Positions 18,040 through 26,597 of a stretch of DNA of 64,000 nucleotides are shown one piece after another. Numbering within the stretch: the stretch's first letter is position 1; the number at the start of each line of letters is the position of its first letter. Source of the DNA: Terriglobus roseus (lineage in GTDB: Bacteria > Acidobacteriota > Terriglobia > Terriglobales > Acidobacteriaceae); the NCBI RefSeq assembly GCF_900102185.1, contig NZ_LT629690.1:3782001-3846000 (forward strand), read 5' to 3'. Position numbers and translations under genes: made by a program. Under the pieces are notes generated by a model, which saw only the letters and a list, made by a program, of their open reading frames with translations, was not told the DNA's origin and did no database searches.

Positions 18040-21000
18040 ATGTTTTCAAAACGAGGTTGGTTGTCGCTCAGTATTTGCTGGATCTTCCTGCTGCTTATAA
18101 GCGCGTCGATAAGCAATGCACAAATAAGTTATACGACGACATGGGTTGGAAACACGTATTCGACAACTCCTACTTACGTTGGGAACGCGATGCGTTCCAT
18201 GTGGGTTGCGCCAGAGGGCGTGATCTATACCGCGTCCATGTGGGATGAAAGCCAAGGCAGCATCAACGTCTATCAAAATGGGCAGAAGACAAACACCATT
18301 GGCGCGCACGGAGAAGCGCAAGGCGGTGCCATTAGCGGCGATGCCACACATCTTTTCTCCGCATTGCAGTTCAATACAAGTCTGGGCGGCAGCGGTTATA
18401 TCGGGCGCTACAACCGCAGCACTGGCGCGCGCGATCTGACGTGGTCCGCGAGTACCGACTTAACGGAACGGCGTGCAGATGTCATTACTGGAATCGCAGA
18501 CACAGGCACGCTTGTTTACGTCAGCGATCATCCTGACAACCTTGTACGTTGCTACACAACCGCAGGCGTATGGCAATCAGACTGGAGCCTTACAGACCCT
18601 GGAGCGATCGCGATCGATGGATCGGGCAACATATGGGTCGCACAGATGAACGAGGGCACTGTTCAGGAATTTTCAGCGTCGGGAACTGCGCTGAGCACAA
18701 TCAACGTGGGGTCCAGTGCACGTCCCTCAGCTTTGTATTATGACGCGGCCAACAACCAATTGATGGTTGGCGATCAGGGCCCCAACATGAACATTCAGAT
18801 TTATGGAAACCTCTCGACCACACCGGCTCTTGTGGGATCTTTCGGTGTGCAAGGTGGGTACCTGGATTCCACGACAGGAAACAAAGGTCAGACTGGAAGC
18901 AAGCGTTTCACGCGCATCGTTGGCATTGGAAAGGACAACACTGGCAATCTATACGTGCTCAATAACCCCTGGGGTGGAACCTGGGATCTGGGAAGAAACG
19001 GTAAGACAGATATTCATGCCTACAACAGCTCCGGTGTGCTGCAGTACACCCTGCAAGGTTTGAACTTTGAAGGCAACGGTGCCTTCGATCCCGGTACAGA
19101 TGGCGCTTACCTATACAGCGGCCAGGATGTTTTCTCCGGCACAGGAGCAGCTGGCTACGCAGGCAACAGCGTTGATACGATCGACTATCCAACAGATCCG
19201 CGCGTCGACATCACCAATAACAGCCGTGGCTTCGATTTTGGCCTTATGACCAGTGTCGACGGTCATCGCATCCTTGCAGCGGCCGGGCAAAACCCGGACA
19301 TCTTCCTGTTCTCATATTTCCCCACGAACCAATACGCGTCGGTACCTTTTGGGACTTTGCCAGGCCAGACCAGCCCGGTGGGTTATACAAACTATTTCAA
19401 TACGACTGCTCGCGTCCGGAATGGGTTCTGCCTTGATACGAACGGAGACATATGGGTTGGATTGGATAAGACGAATGCGATCACACATTATCCGCTGACG
19501 GGTTTCGACTCAAATGGCGTGCCAATTTATGGAACACCGACAACGACACCGATTCCATCAACTATCGCCCCGCTGGGCGGCATTGAGTACATCCCGTCCA
19601 CAGACACGATGGTACTGATGAGTGCGAACTCTACTGACTGGACATCGCTTGGGAGCCGCGTTGAGGTGTACCACGGCTGGTTGGCAGGTAACACCACCAC
19701 GCCTAATCCGGTCATCAACCTGAAGACTGGCCAAAACCCCAAGGGCCGGGCGGCGGCCGGAAACTATCTCTTCATTTCGTACGTCCACACTGTGCCTGAC
19801 ATTGATGCCTATAACCTGACGACGGGCGCCAACGATCTCACGATGACCAGCGCAGATCCGAATGTGGCAGTAGGCAATGATGTTGACTCGATGTATGGCA
19901 TTCGAGCCTACAAAACAAACAATGGCCAATACCTGGTCAGCAAGGATAATTACAACAACAACTCCATTGTGATTCACAGAATGACTGTGGTGCCGACGCC
20001 GGACTTCAGTATTGCAGCGACGCCGAATTCGCAGACTGTGGCTCAGGGTGGCAGCACAACCTATACAACGACTGTTAGCGATCTGAGCGGGTTCAACGAT
20101 ACGGTCAATCTGAGCGTAAGCGGTTTGCCCACTGGAGCTACGGCGAGCTTTAATCCTGCGTCGATCAACACCTCAGGAAGCTCGACGCTGGCAATAACGA
20201 CCGCATCAACTACGCCCGCGGGAACATACACACTCACTATCACAGGAGCTACCAGTACTCTGTCTCACACAACCACCGTGATGCTGGTTGTTTCAGGGCC
20301 CCCCGACTTCAGTGTTTCGGCAAGCCCAAGTTCGCAGACAGTAACCCCGGGAAATAGCGCCACGTACACTGCGTCGGTTGGGGCTATTAGTGGCTACTCT
20401 GGAACAGTCAATCTGACTGTAAGTGGATTGCCTACCGGAGCAATGGCCAGCTTCAGTCCGTCGTCAGTTTCCAGCTCCGGAAATTCGGCACTTACGGTCT
20501 CAACTGCAACGACCACTCCGACAGGATCGTACACACTGACCATCACCGGCACGAGTGGCAGCCTGTCGCATTCGGCCACGGTGACGCTGGTAGTACCGAC
20601 GCCGGACTACAGCATTGCAGCAACGCCAGCTTCACAGACGGTGGCGCAAGGAAATAGCGCCAGCTACACAACAACGATTGGTGCAGTGAACGGCTTCACC
20701 GGTGCTGTCAATCTGACCGTAAGCGGATTACCGACTGGAGCGACGTCAAACTTTAACCCTGCGTCCATCACGACTTCAGGAAGTTCGACGCTCACAATCG
20801 CCACAGCCAGCACAACACCAATTGGAACCTACACACTGACAATCACTGGTGCGAGTGGCAGCCTGTCGCATTCAGCTACTGTGACTTTGATCGTCAACGC
20901 AACCACAGGTGGTCTGCCAACGGGTTGGGCGGATCAGGACGTAGGCAGTGTGAGCCTTGCGGGAAGCGCCAGCTATAGCAACGGCACATTCACAGTGAAC

Positions 21001-21465
21001 GGCTCCGGGACCAGCATCAGCGGCACTTCAGACCAGTTCAACTATGCCTACCAGACAGCAGGCACGAACTACACGATTACTGCCCGCGTTGCCAGCATGA
21101 CGAACACCAACAGTGGCGCGCAGGCAGGCGTGATGATTCGGGAGACTCTCGCATCTGGTGCGGCAATGGTGAACATGAATCTCACACCGTCAAACGGCGT
21201 CACGTGGGTCTACCGCACCACCACCAACGGCAGTGCAGGCGGCAGCAGAACCAGCGGTCTTGTGGCTCCCTATTGGGTTCGCCTTGTTCGCAATGGCAGT
21301 ACCTTCACGGGATACTACTCGGCTGACGGCGTGACCTGGACACAGCAAGGCACCGTCACGGTAACGATGGCGAGCAGTGCTTACATTGGGCTTGTAGTCA
21401 GCAGCCGTACGAACTCCCAACTGGGCACGGCAACCTTCGACAACGTGTCCATTACTACTCCGTAG
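18040..21465 (+). CDS. Secreted NHL/propeller-type protein with three Ig-like repeats and C-terminal lectin-like domain
   Basis: A 1141-aa exported protein, function unknown. The ATG at 18040 has AGGAG 5 nt upstream and opens a signal peptide (LSICWIFLLLISASISNAQ). Residues about 30-650 form repeated blades of the type IAIDGSGNIWVAQ and VGIGKDNTGNLYVLNN, suggesting an NHL-like propeller. Three tandem Ig-like repeats of about 99 residues follow (about 655-952), each starting PDFSxxATPxSQTV and containing SGLPTGA. The last 185 residues (WADQDVGSVSLAGSASYSNG to the end) resemble a concanavalin/laminin-G-like module (VWVYRTT..., FTGYYSADGVTW). It may bind cell-surface or polymeric carbohydrate. 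It is followed by a terminator. Confidence 0.7.
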   Translation: MFSKRGWLSLSICWIFLLLISASISNAQISYTTTWVGNTYSTTPTYVGNAMRSMWVAPEGVIYTASMWDESQGSINVYQNGQKTNTIGAHGEAQGGAISGDATHLFSALQFNTSLGGSGYIGRYNRSTGARDLTWSASTDLTERRADVITGIADTGTLVYVSDHPDNLVRCYTTAGVWQSDWSLTDPGAIAIDGSGNIWVAQMNEGTVQEFSASGTALSTINVGSSARPSALYYDAANNQLMVGDQGPNMNIQIYGNLSTTPALVGSFGVQGGYLDSTTGNKGQTGSKRFTRIVGIGKDNTGNLYVLNNPWGGTWDLGRNGKTDIHAYNSSGVLQYTLQGLNFEGNGAFDPGTDGAYLYSGQDVFSGTGAAGYAGNSVDTIDYPTDPRVDITNNSRGFDFGLMTSVDGHRILAAAGQNPDIFLFSYFPTNQYASVPFGTLPGQTSPVGYTNYFNTTARVRNGFCLDTNGDIWVGLDKTNAITHYPLTGFDSNGVPIYGTPTTTPIPSTIAPLGGIEYIPSTDTMVLMSANSTDWTSLGSRVEVYHGWLAGNTTTPNPVINLKTGQNPKGRAAAGNYLFISYVHTVPDIDAYNLTTGANDLTMTSADPNVAVGNDVDSMYGIRAYKTNNGQYLVSKDNYNNNSIVIHRMTVVPTPDFSIAATPNSQTVAQGGSTTYTTTVSDLSGFNDTVNLSVSGLPTGATASFNPASINTSGSSTLAITTASTTPAGTYTLTITGATSTLSHTTTVMLVVSGPPDFSVSASPSSQTVTPGNSATYTASVGAISGYSGTVNLTVSGLPTGAMASFSPSSVSSSGNSALTVSTATTTPTGSYTLTITGTSGSLSHSATVTLVVPTPDYSIAATPASQTVAQGNSASYTTTIGAVNGFTGAVNLTVSGLPTGATSNFNPASITTSGSSTLTIATASTTPIGTYTLTITGASGSLSHSATVTLIVNATTGGLPTGWADQDVGSVSLAGSASYSNGTFTVNGSGTSISGTSDQFNYAYQTAGTNYTITARVASMTNTNSGAQAGVMIRETLASGAAMVNMNLTPSNGVTWVYRTTTNGSAGGSRTSGLVAPYWVRLVRNGSTFTGYYSADGVTWTQQGTVTVTMASSAYIGLVVSSRTNSQLGTATFDNVSITTP
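20002..20895 (+). repeat. Three tandem ~300-bp repeats inside the secreted protein gene
   Basis: Three in-frame copies of about 297-300 bp encode the Ig-like domains. Phrases such as CACACTGACAATCAC or close variants and AGTGGCAGCCTGTCGCATTC recur between copies. Copies 2 and 3 are closest at their 3' ends, which suggests recent duplication or gene conversion. Confidence 0.75.
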
Positions 21466-21474
21466 TTCACACTG

Positions 21475-21520
21475 GCCGTCCTCGGGACTCCGACCAACAG
21501 ATAGGGATCCCGAGGACGGC
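21475..21520 (+). terminator. Terminator after the secreted protein gene
   Basis: A perfect 13-bp stem (GCCGTCCTCGGGA at 21475-21487 with its complement at 21508-21520, 20-nt loop), followed by TAAGCTTTTG. It begins 9 nt after the stop codon. Confidence 0.7.
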
Positions 21521-21694
21521 TAAGCTTTTGTATCGCATGATGAAACGCCTGATGAGGGCCCTATGGCGATGCTTTCAACAGAAACTCGTCGAATTGGTGC
21601 CGTTTCGTCCATATTGATCAGGAAATTGCGCGTGATTGTGCGGCGAAAAGCGAATCGTGACATGTCGAAAATGAAACGCGCAGGAGATAGAGTT

Positions 21695-21714
21695 TCGCGA
21701 TTCGCCCATCGCGA
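21695..21714. promoter_or_regulatory. Dyad TCGCGAT-N6-ATCGCGA upstream of 21739
   Basis: A perfect 7-6-7 inverted repeat ending 24 bp before the ATG at 21739 and just before TATAGT (21726-21731), a -10-like element. A protein here would sit over the -35 position. It is an operator candidate with no known ligand. Confidence 0.45.
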
Positions 21715-21738
21715 CTCAGTACTCCTATAGTTCCTTGT

Positions 21739-24700
21739 ATGTACCGTCCTTTCGCAGCGTTTCTGAGTTTAGGTAGCTTCGTTCTAACGTTGTGTGGACA
21801 TGTTTCTGCACAGACACAGACGGAACCAGAGAAAAGCGCGCAGCCTCATGGGATTTCGATTCCTTATGAGTCGAAGCAGGACGGTTTGTTGACGATTGTT
21901 CTGGAAGACGAAAAGGGCAATCGCATCAAGAATCTTTCTCCAGACATTCCTGTACATACCGGGCACAACCTCATCACATGGGACGGAAGTTCGCTGGACG
22001 GTGTCGCTCATGCCGGGCGGTACCATGTGCGTGGTTTATTCCATCAGCGAATTGTGCCGCATCTGCAGTACTCCATCTACTCTCCGGGGACGCCTCCTTG
22101 GCCTAAGGCCGATGGCACTGGCGCGTGGCTTGCAGACCATACTGCACCGGCATCCGCTCTGTTTCTTCCCGAAGGAAGTGAGTGGCCCACACACTCAAAG
22201 TCGCCGCAGATTTTGTTAGGCGCGCAGGCTGCTGAAGCCGGTCATGCACTCATGTGGACCGATCTTGATGGACACAAGCTGGACGGCATCAAGATACGCG
22301 GATGGAACGGGGGTATTGCACTTGCGCGTGATGATGGATCGCAGAGGAATCCAGATCACATTGCGTACACGGTGTATGTCGTCAATCCAAGCCGGGATTT
22401 TGGGAAGACAGATCCGGGTGGTTTGCAGATCTTCATCCTTACGAAAGCTGGGCTCACGCCACTGGAGAAGATTGTTGGCGGAATTCAGATGCACGATGCG
22501 TTCCGTGAACTTGTGGGGCTCGGCGTGCAGAATGGCCTTTTGCTGCTTGCCAATCCCGCAGCCAATGAGATTGTCGCGTTCGATGTCAGACACGGCGCAC
22601 AGCCATCGTTTGCGAAGATAGCTCTTCCTAAGTTGGGGTCCTTAGCGTTTGAGCAGGATGGTCATTTGCTGGTGACCACGGATGGGGCCATCACGCGATT
22701 CGCAGTGCAAAATGATTGGCATACGCTTCGCCTCACCGATCCGCAGAAAGTGATTTCTGCATCCGTGCTCGAGTCACCGAAGCAGATCGTTGAAAAAGAT
22801 CATGAGATCTACGTCACTGACTGGGGACATAGCCATCAGGTGAAGGTGTTCTCTGCTGTAACGGGCAAGCTGGCTCGGGTGATTGGGCGTCCGGGTGGGC
22901 CTCAGATTGGAACGTATGATGAGCAGCGCATGGCGCACCCTATGGGTATGACGATCGATTCCAAAGGAGTGCTATGGGTTGCGGAAGAGGACTATCTTCC
23001 AAAACGCATCAGCCGTTGGGATGCCAAGACAGGACAATTCATCAACGCGTGGTATGGGCCTACCCAATATGGTGGCGGGGGCTTGGCTGATCCGCATGAT
23101 CTCTATCGCGCTTACTATCCCTCAATCGGCAACCCTGGCAGCATGGGCCTGCTTGAGTTTCGTATCGATCCTGCAACCGGAAAAGAACGACTCGCAGCCG
23201 TGCGCTATCGCTTTCCTGATCCGCTGCACGACAGCATCAGCTACAGCGGCTACGAAGCCAAACCTATCTTCTTTCCCAATGACATGATTCCGGTGGGTTC
23301 GCACGGGGGCATTACTCCCGCACAAACCTTCTATTACAAAGGCCACCAGTACTTCACCGATTCTTACAACACGTATTGGTACAACCAGACAACTGTCACC
23401 AATCTCTGGGTTCTTGAAAACGGTGTCTGCCGCCCTATCGCCAGCGTGGGTTGGGTCGGGCCGGTTGGTAATCCGCATCATTGGACAACGCTCGATCAAC
23501 CCAACATCCGCAACAAAATGCCAGCAGGTGATCCGAACCAGACGTTCTTCGTGTGGACAGACCGCAATCATGATCATGCTGTGCAAGCCGATGAAGTCGA
23601 ATTCTCCCGCCCCTCTACGCACGGTGGAGCGGGAGTAGTCTTTCAACCGGATCTCTCCGTCATCAGTGGTGGTCCGTATCATCTGCCAACAGCATCGGTC
23701 GATGCAGCGGGTGTGCCTTCGTTTGATCTTTCGGAGCTTGCACTTCTCTCGAAGACACCGGCGAACGGCGATGTGGCACTTAGTCCTGACGGATGGTTCG
23801 TCGCGGATATGAGCGGCTATAAAGATGGTCAGTTGCGCTGGCGCATACCAACACGTCCTTCTTCCCTGCCTCCTTCTGGTGCCGGAGATATTCAAGATCC
23901 CAAACGCATGTTGGGCTATCCTGTTCGTCCTTCGGCAGGACAAGCCGGGTACCTGGTCGCACGCTATTCCTACATGGGTGAGATTTACATCTACACCGTC
24001 GATGGTCTGCTGGTAGCCACGCTCGGTGGCGATACGCGCAGCTCCCCCTTCTGGCCTTATCCCAGCCAAACCCGCAACATGGAGATCACGAATCTCAGCT
24101 TTGAAGCTGAGCAGTTCTGGCCCTTTATGTTTGGGAAAGATGACGGCAACGTTTACCTTTCCGTTGGAAAGTGGCACACATCCATCGTTCGCCTGGACGG
24201 ACTTGCATCCATTGAGCGTGTGGACCTTGGCTATCTCACGGTGAATCAGCAAGAGATTACCGATGCTGCGCCCTTGCGTGAAGAATCCGTCTTGCGCGAA
24301 AAGCTAAAAGCTGAGGTGAAGGTTCACCATGTTGAGGCATCAACGAAAGCTTCTGCAGAAAGATGGCCTGCGAAGGACTGGGCAGCAATCGACAAGAATG
24401 CATCCTTTCAGCTCGGCACTGATGGTAAGAATCTGATCGTTGCTTATCGCACTAACTATGCAGATCTGCTGCGCAACTCTGCCTCAGAATTCCCATTCGC
24501 CTTTACACAAGGTGGTGGGCTTGATCTGATGGTGCGCGCCTCCGGTCCAAGCGATGATCGTCACGCCACAAGCGGTGATGCGCGTCTCTTCGTGACACGT
24601 CGCAACGGCAAGTTGCTCGCAGTTCTTTATCACCAGAAATCCAGCAAGCAGGGCCATCGAGTCAGCTTCGCTTCGCCCGTAAGTGAAGTTGTCTTTGACG

Positions 24701-24954
24701 ATGTGCAAGACGTGAGTGATCAAGTCACTCTGACTGCTGATGGAGGCTTCTACCAAGTTGCCGTTCCGTTGTCTCTCCTTGGTCTTGACCCGACTTCTGG
24801 CAGACAATACCGCGGGGATGTAGGCTTTGTGCTCAGCGATGGAACGCGCGCGCAGGCCCGTGTCTATTGGCACAATAAGGTGGACGCCATGACAGCCGAT
24901 ATTCCAAGCGAAGCGAATCTCAATCCAGGTCAATGGGGGCTGTTTCGATTTTGA
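21739..24954 (+). CDS. Large secreted protein, propeller-type with C-terminal CBM9/DOMON-like domain; function unknown
   Basis: A 1071-aa exported protein (signal MYRPFAAFLSLGSFVLTLCGHVSAQ). Residues 30-110 look like a FlgD/Ig-type strand module (LTIVLEDEKGNRIKNL, then NLITWDGSSLDG). The central 600 residues have propeller-like elements (AFEQDGHLLVTTDGAITRF, GMTIDSKGVLWVAEEDYLPKR) and a calcium-loop-like DRNHDHAVQADE. The last 190 residues (about 880-1071) resemble a CBM9/DOMON-like sandwich. I cannot name an enzymatic activity. The gene overlaps the following lactonase gene by 22 bp, suggesting a linked role in sugar handling. No clear ribosome-binding site precedes the ATG; TATAGT lies 7 nt upstream, so a leaderless transcript is possible. 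Confidence 0.65.
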   Translation: MYRPFAAFLSLGSFVLTLCGHVSAQTQTEPEKSAQPHGISIPYESKQDGLLTIVLEDEKGNRIKNLSPDIPVHTGHNLITWDGSSLDGVAHAGRYHVRGLFHQRIVPHLQYSIYSPGTPPWPKADGTGAWLADHTAPASALFLPEGSEWPTHSKSPQILLGAQAAEAGHALMWTDLDGHKLDGIKIRGWNGGIALARDDGSQRNPDHIAYTVYVVNPSRDFGKTDPGGLQIFILTKAGLTPLEKIVGGIQMHDAFRELVGLGVQNGLLLLANPAANEIVAFDVRHGAQPSFAKIALPKLGSLAFEQDGHLLVTTDGAITRFAVQNDWHTLRLTDPQKVISASVLESPKQIVEKDHEIYVTDWGHSHQVKVFSAVTGKLARVIGRPGGPQIGTYDEQRMAHPMGMTIDSKGVLWVAEEDYLPKRISRWDAKTGQFINAWYGPTQYGGGGLADPHDLYRAYYPSIGNPGSMGLLEFRIDPATGKERLAAVRYRFPDPLHDSISYSGYEAKPIFFPNDMIPVGSHGGITPAQTFYYKGHQYFTDSYNTYWYNQTTVTNLWVLENGVCRPIASVGWVGPVGNPHHWTTLDQPNIRNKMPAGDPNQTFFVWTDRNHDHAVQADEVEFSRPSTHGGAGVVFQPDLSVISGGPYHLPTASVDAAGVPSFDLSELALLSKTPANGDVALSPDGWFVADMSGYKDGQLRWRIPTRPSSLPPSGAGDIQDPKRMLGYPVRPSAGQAGYLVARYSYMGEIYIYTVDGLLVATLGGDTRSSPFWPYPSQTRNMEITNLSFEAEQFWPFMFGKDDGNVYLSVGKWHTSIVRLDGLASIERVDLGYLTVNQQEITDAAPLREESVLREKLKAEVKVHHVEASTKASAERWPAKDWAAIDKNASFQLGTDGKNLIVAYRTNYADLLRNSASEFPFAFTQGGGLDLMVRASGPSDDRHATSGDARLFVTRRNGKLLAVLYHQKSSKQGHRVSFASPVSEVVFDDVQDVSDQVTLTADGGFYQVAVPLSLLGLDPTSGRQYRGDVGFVLSDGTRAQARVYWHNKVDAMTADIPSEANLNPGQWGLFRF

Positions 24955-25850
24955 TAACCGATCCAACACCGACCATCGACATACGTTGCCTCGCCGCTAC
25001 CGGTGACATCTGTGGCGAAGGTTGTGTGTGGCATCCACAACAAAATGCTGTTTTCTGGACTGACATTAATCGTGGTTTGCTGCATCGACTGGAAATCGAA
25101 ACCGGTGGTGTAGAAACCTGGCGTTTCGATCAGCCAGTCACTGCAGTCGTCCTTACCAATCGCGCTGAATTTCTCGTTATCATTCTCGGCGGCAGAATTG
25201 TTCTTTGGGACACTCGCACGCATCGAGAAGCAGATATCCTTTTTCGCTTGCCTGATTGGCCCGATGTCCGTTGCAATGATGCGCGTGTTGATCCTGCTGG
25301 TGTTCTCTGGTTCGGAACCATGCAAAACAATGTGAGAAGCGACGGCACAACGATGGAAGTCACAGAGTGGAAGGGTGCACTTTATTCGCTCGCATCCAGT
25401 GGCGAAATAACGCAATGGCGCTTGGGATTTGGCATTAGCAATACACTTGCATGGTCACCTAATGGCAAGACGATGTATTTTGCCGACACACTTGCGAACA
25501 CAATCTACCACGGCCATTTTGATTCGGCACACAGTAGCCTTGATGGTTGCGACGTTTTCTTTCGCGATTTTGACCGTGGACTTCCAGATGGCTCCACGAT
25601 GGATTCCGAAGGATATCTTTGGAACTGTCGCTACGGCGGATCGTGCATTGTTCGCATAGGCCCAAACGGCAGTGTTGCGAAGATCATCGAAACGCAGGTA
25701 TCGAATCCCACGACATGCACTTTTGACGGCAAAGGGACGTTGGTTTTCACCACCGCCAGTAACGCAACGTCGCAAATCGAGCCCGTAAAGTCCCTCTTCG
25801 CGTTTGAAAGCGGCGTGCGAGGTTTACCCGTCACGCCGTTTGCTCTATAG
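24933..25850 (+). CDS. SMP-30/gluconolactonase family lactonase
   Basis: A 305-aa six-bladed propeller of the SMP-30/gluconolactonase/LRE type, which hydrolyses sugar lactones to aldonic or uronic acids. Metal ligands appear as E29 (CGEGCVWHP), N115-D116 (VRCNDARVDPAGVLWFGT), and the LPDGSTMDSEGYLWNCRYGG block for the last Asp. No signal peptide, so cytoplasmic. The start is uncertain: the ATG at 24933 lies within the previous gene (22-bp overlap), and a TTG at 24951 would almost abolish the overlap. It ends 6 bp into the convergent SDR gene. Together with uxuA nearby, it supports a uronate or aldonate catabolic locus. Confidence 0.85.
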   Translation: MGAVSILITDPTPTIDIRCLAATGDICGEGCVWHPQQNAVFWTDINRGLLHRLEIETGGVETWRFDQPVTAVVLTNRAEFLVIILGGRIVLWDTRTHREADILFRLPDWPDVRCNDARVDPAGVLWFGTMQNNVRSDGTTMEVTEWKGALYSLASSGEITQWRLGFGISNTLAWSPNGKTMYFADTLANTIYHGHFDSAHSSLDGCDVFFRDFDRGLPDGSTMDSEGYLWNCRYGGSCIVRIGPNGSVAKIIETQVSNPTTCTFDGKGTLVFTTASNATSQIEPVKSLFAFESGVRGLPVTPFAL

Positions 25851-26591
25851 GCGCACAGCAAGCTGTGCCAGCAACCCACCGTCCGCGCGATAAGATGCTC
25901 CAGTAATAAATGAAGCCTTCTCGCCCAACAGAAACGTGATCAGGTTTGCAATCTCATCGGCATGGGCTACGCGGCCCAACGGATGATCGTCGCCCCACTG
26001 TTGCAGCGTCTGTTCCAATCCATCGACTCCGCTAAAGCGCTCTGCTGAGGAACGGACCATCGGCGTATCGACGGTCCCAGGCAATACTGCATTCACCCGA
26101 ATGTTCTCCTTCGCATGGTCAACAGCCATTGCACGCGTAAGGGCTTCAAGAGTTCCTTTGCTGGCCGCATAAGCTGCTACGCCTTCCTGACAAGCCAACG
26201 CCTGAACAGAGGACACCAGCACAATTGCGCCACCGTTACGCATCGCAGGAATCGCCGCCCGACAAGCCAGAAAAGCCCCGCGCGCGTTGATCGCCTGCAC
26301 CAGGTCATACTCCTCTACCGTTGTGCTGACGACGGAGCCATATTGCTGGATGCCAGTGCTATATACCAGCCAGTCAAGAGGCCTGCTTTCCGTTGCACGC
26401 CGCACGGCCTCGCTCACCTGCACCTCATCGCGTACATCGCATGGGATGTACTGCGCTCCACTGCTTTCCGATGGCGTGCGCACATCCGCAATGGCAACCT
26501 CTGCTCCAAGAGCCATCAGGGCCTTAGCCGTGGCCCATCCGATGCCCGAAGCTCCACCGAAGATCAATGCGTTTTTGCTCTGTAAATCCAT
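25845..26591 (-). CDS. SDR family oxidoreductase, possible fructuronate/uronate reductase
   Basis: A 248-aa classical short-chain dehydrogenase/reductase. The Rossmann motif GGASGIG is at residues 12-18, catalytic Ser at 127/128 (VLVSSVQAL), and Y141-x-x-x-K145 in YAASK. The C-terminus ITGASYRADGG is the usual SDR ending. It lies 6 bp downstream of uxuA in the same operon, so reduction of D-fructuronate to D-mannonate, or a related sugar-acid step, is likely by context. The sequence alone does not fix the substrate; 3-ketoacyl reductase-like or KduD-like enzymes look the same at this level. It converges with the lactonase gene, overlapping by 6 bp. Confidence 0.8.
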   Translation of the reverse strand: MDLQSKNALIFGGASGIGWATAKALMALGAEVAIADVRTPSESSGAQYIPCDVRDEVQVSEAVRRATESRPLDWLVYSTGIQQYGSVVSTTVEEYDLVQAINARGAFLACRAAIPAMRNGGAIVLVSSVQALACQEGVAAYAASKGTLEALTRAMAVDHAKENIRVNAVLPGTVDTPMVRSSAERFSGVDGLEQTLQQWGDDHPLGRVAHADEIANLITFLLGEKASFITGASYRADGGLLAQLAVRL

Positions 26592-26597
26592 CTCTGC

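Noticed and set aside
20002..20895. Possible mobile or satellite repeat
   Set aside because: The repeats are in frame and encode Ig-like protein domains, so they are coding duplications.
23122..24252. 376-codon minus-strand frame opposite the secreted propeller gene
   Set aside because: It mirrors a strongly coding plus-strand frame with signal peptide and domains, and shows no protein-family features.
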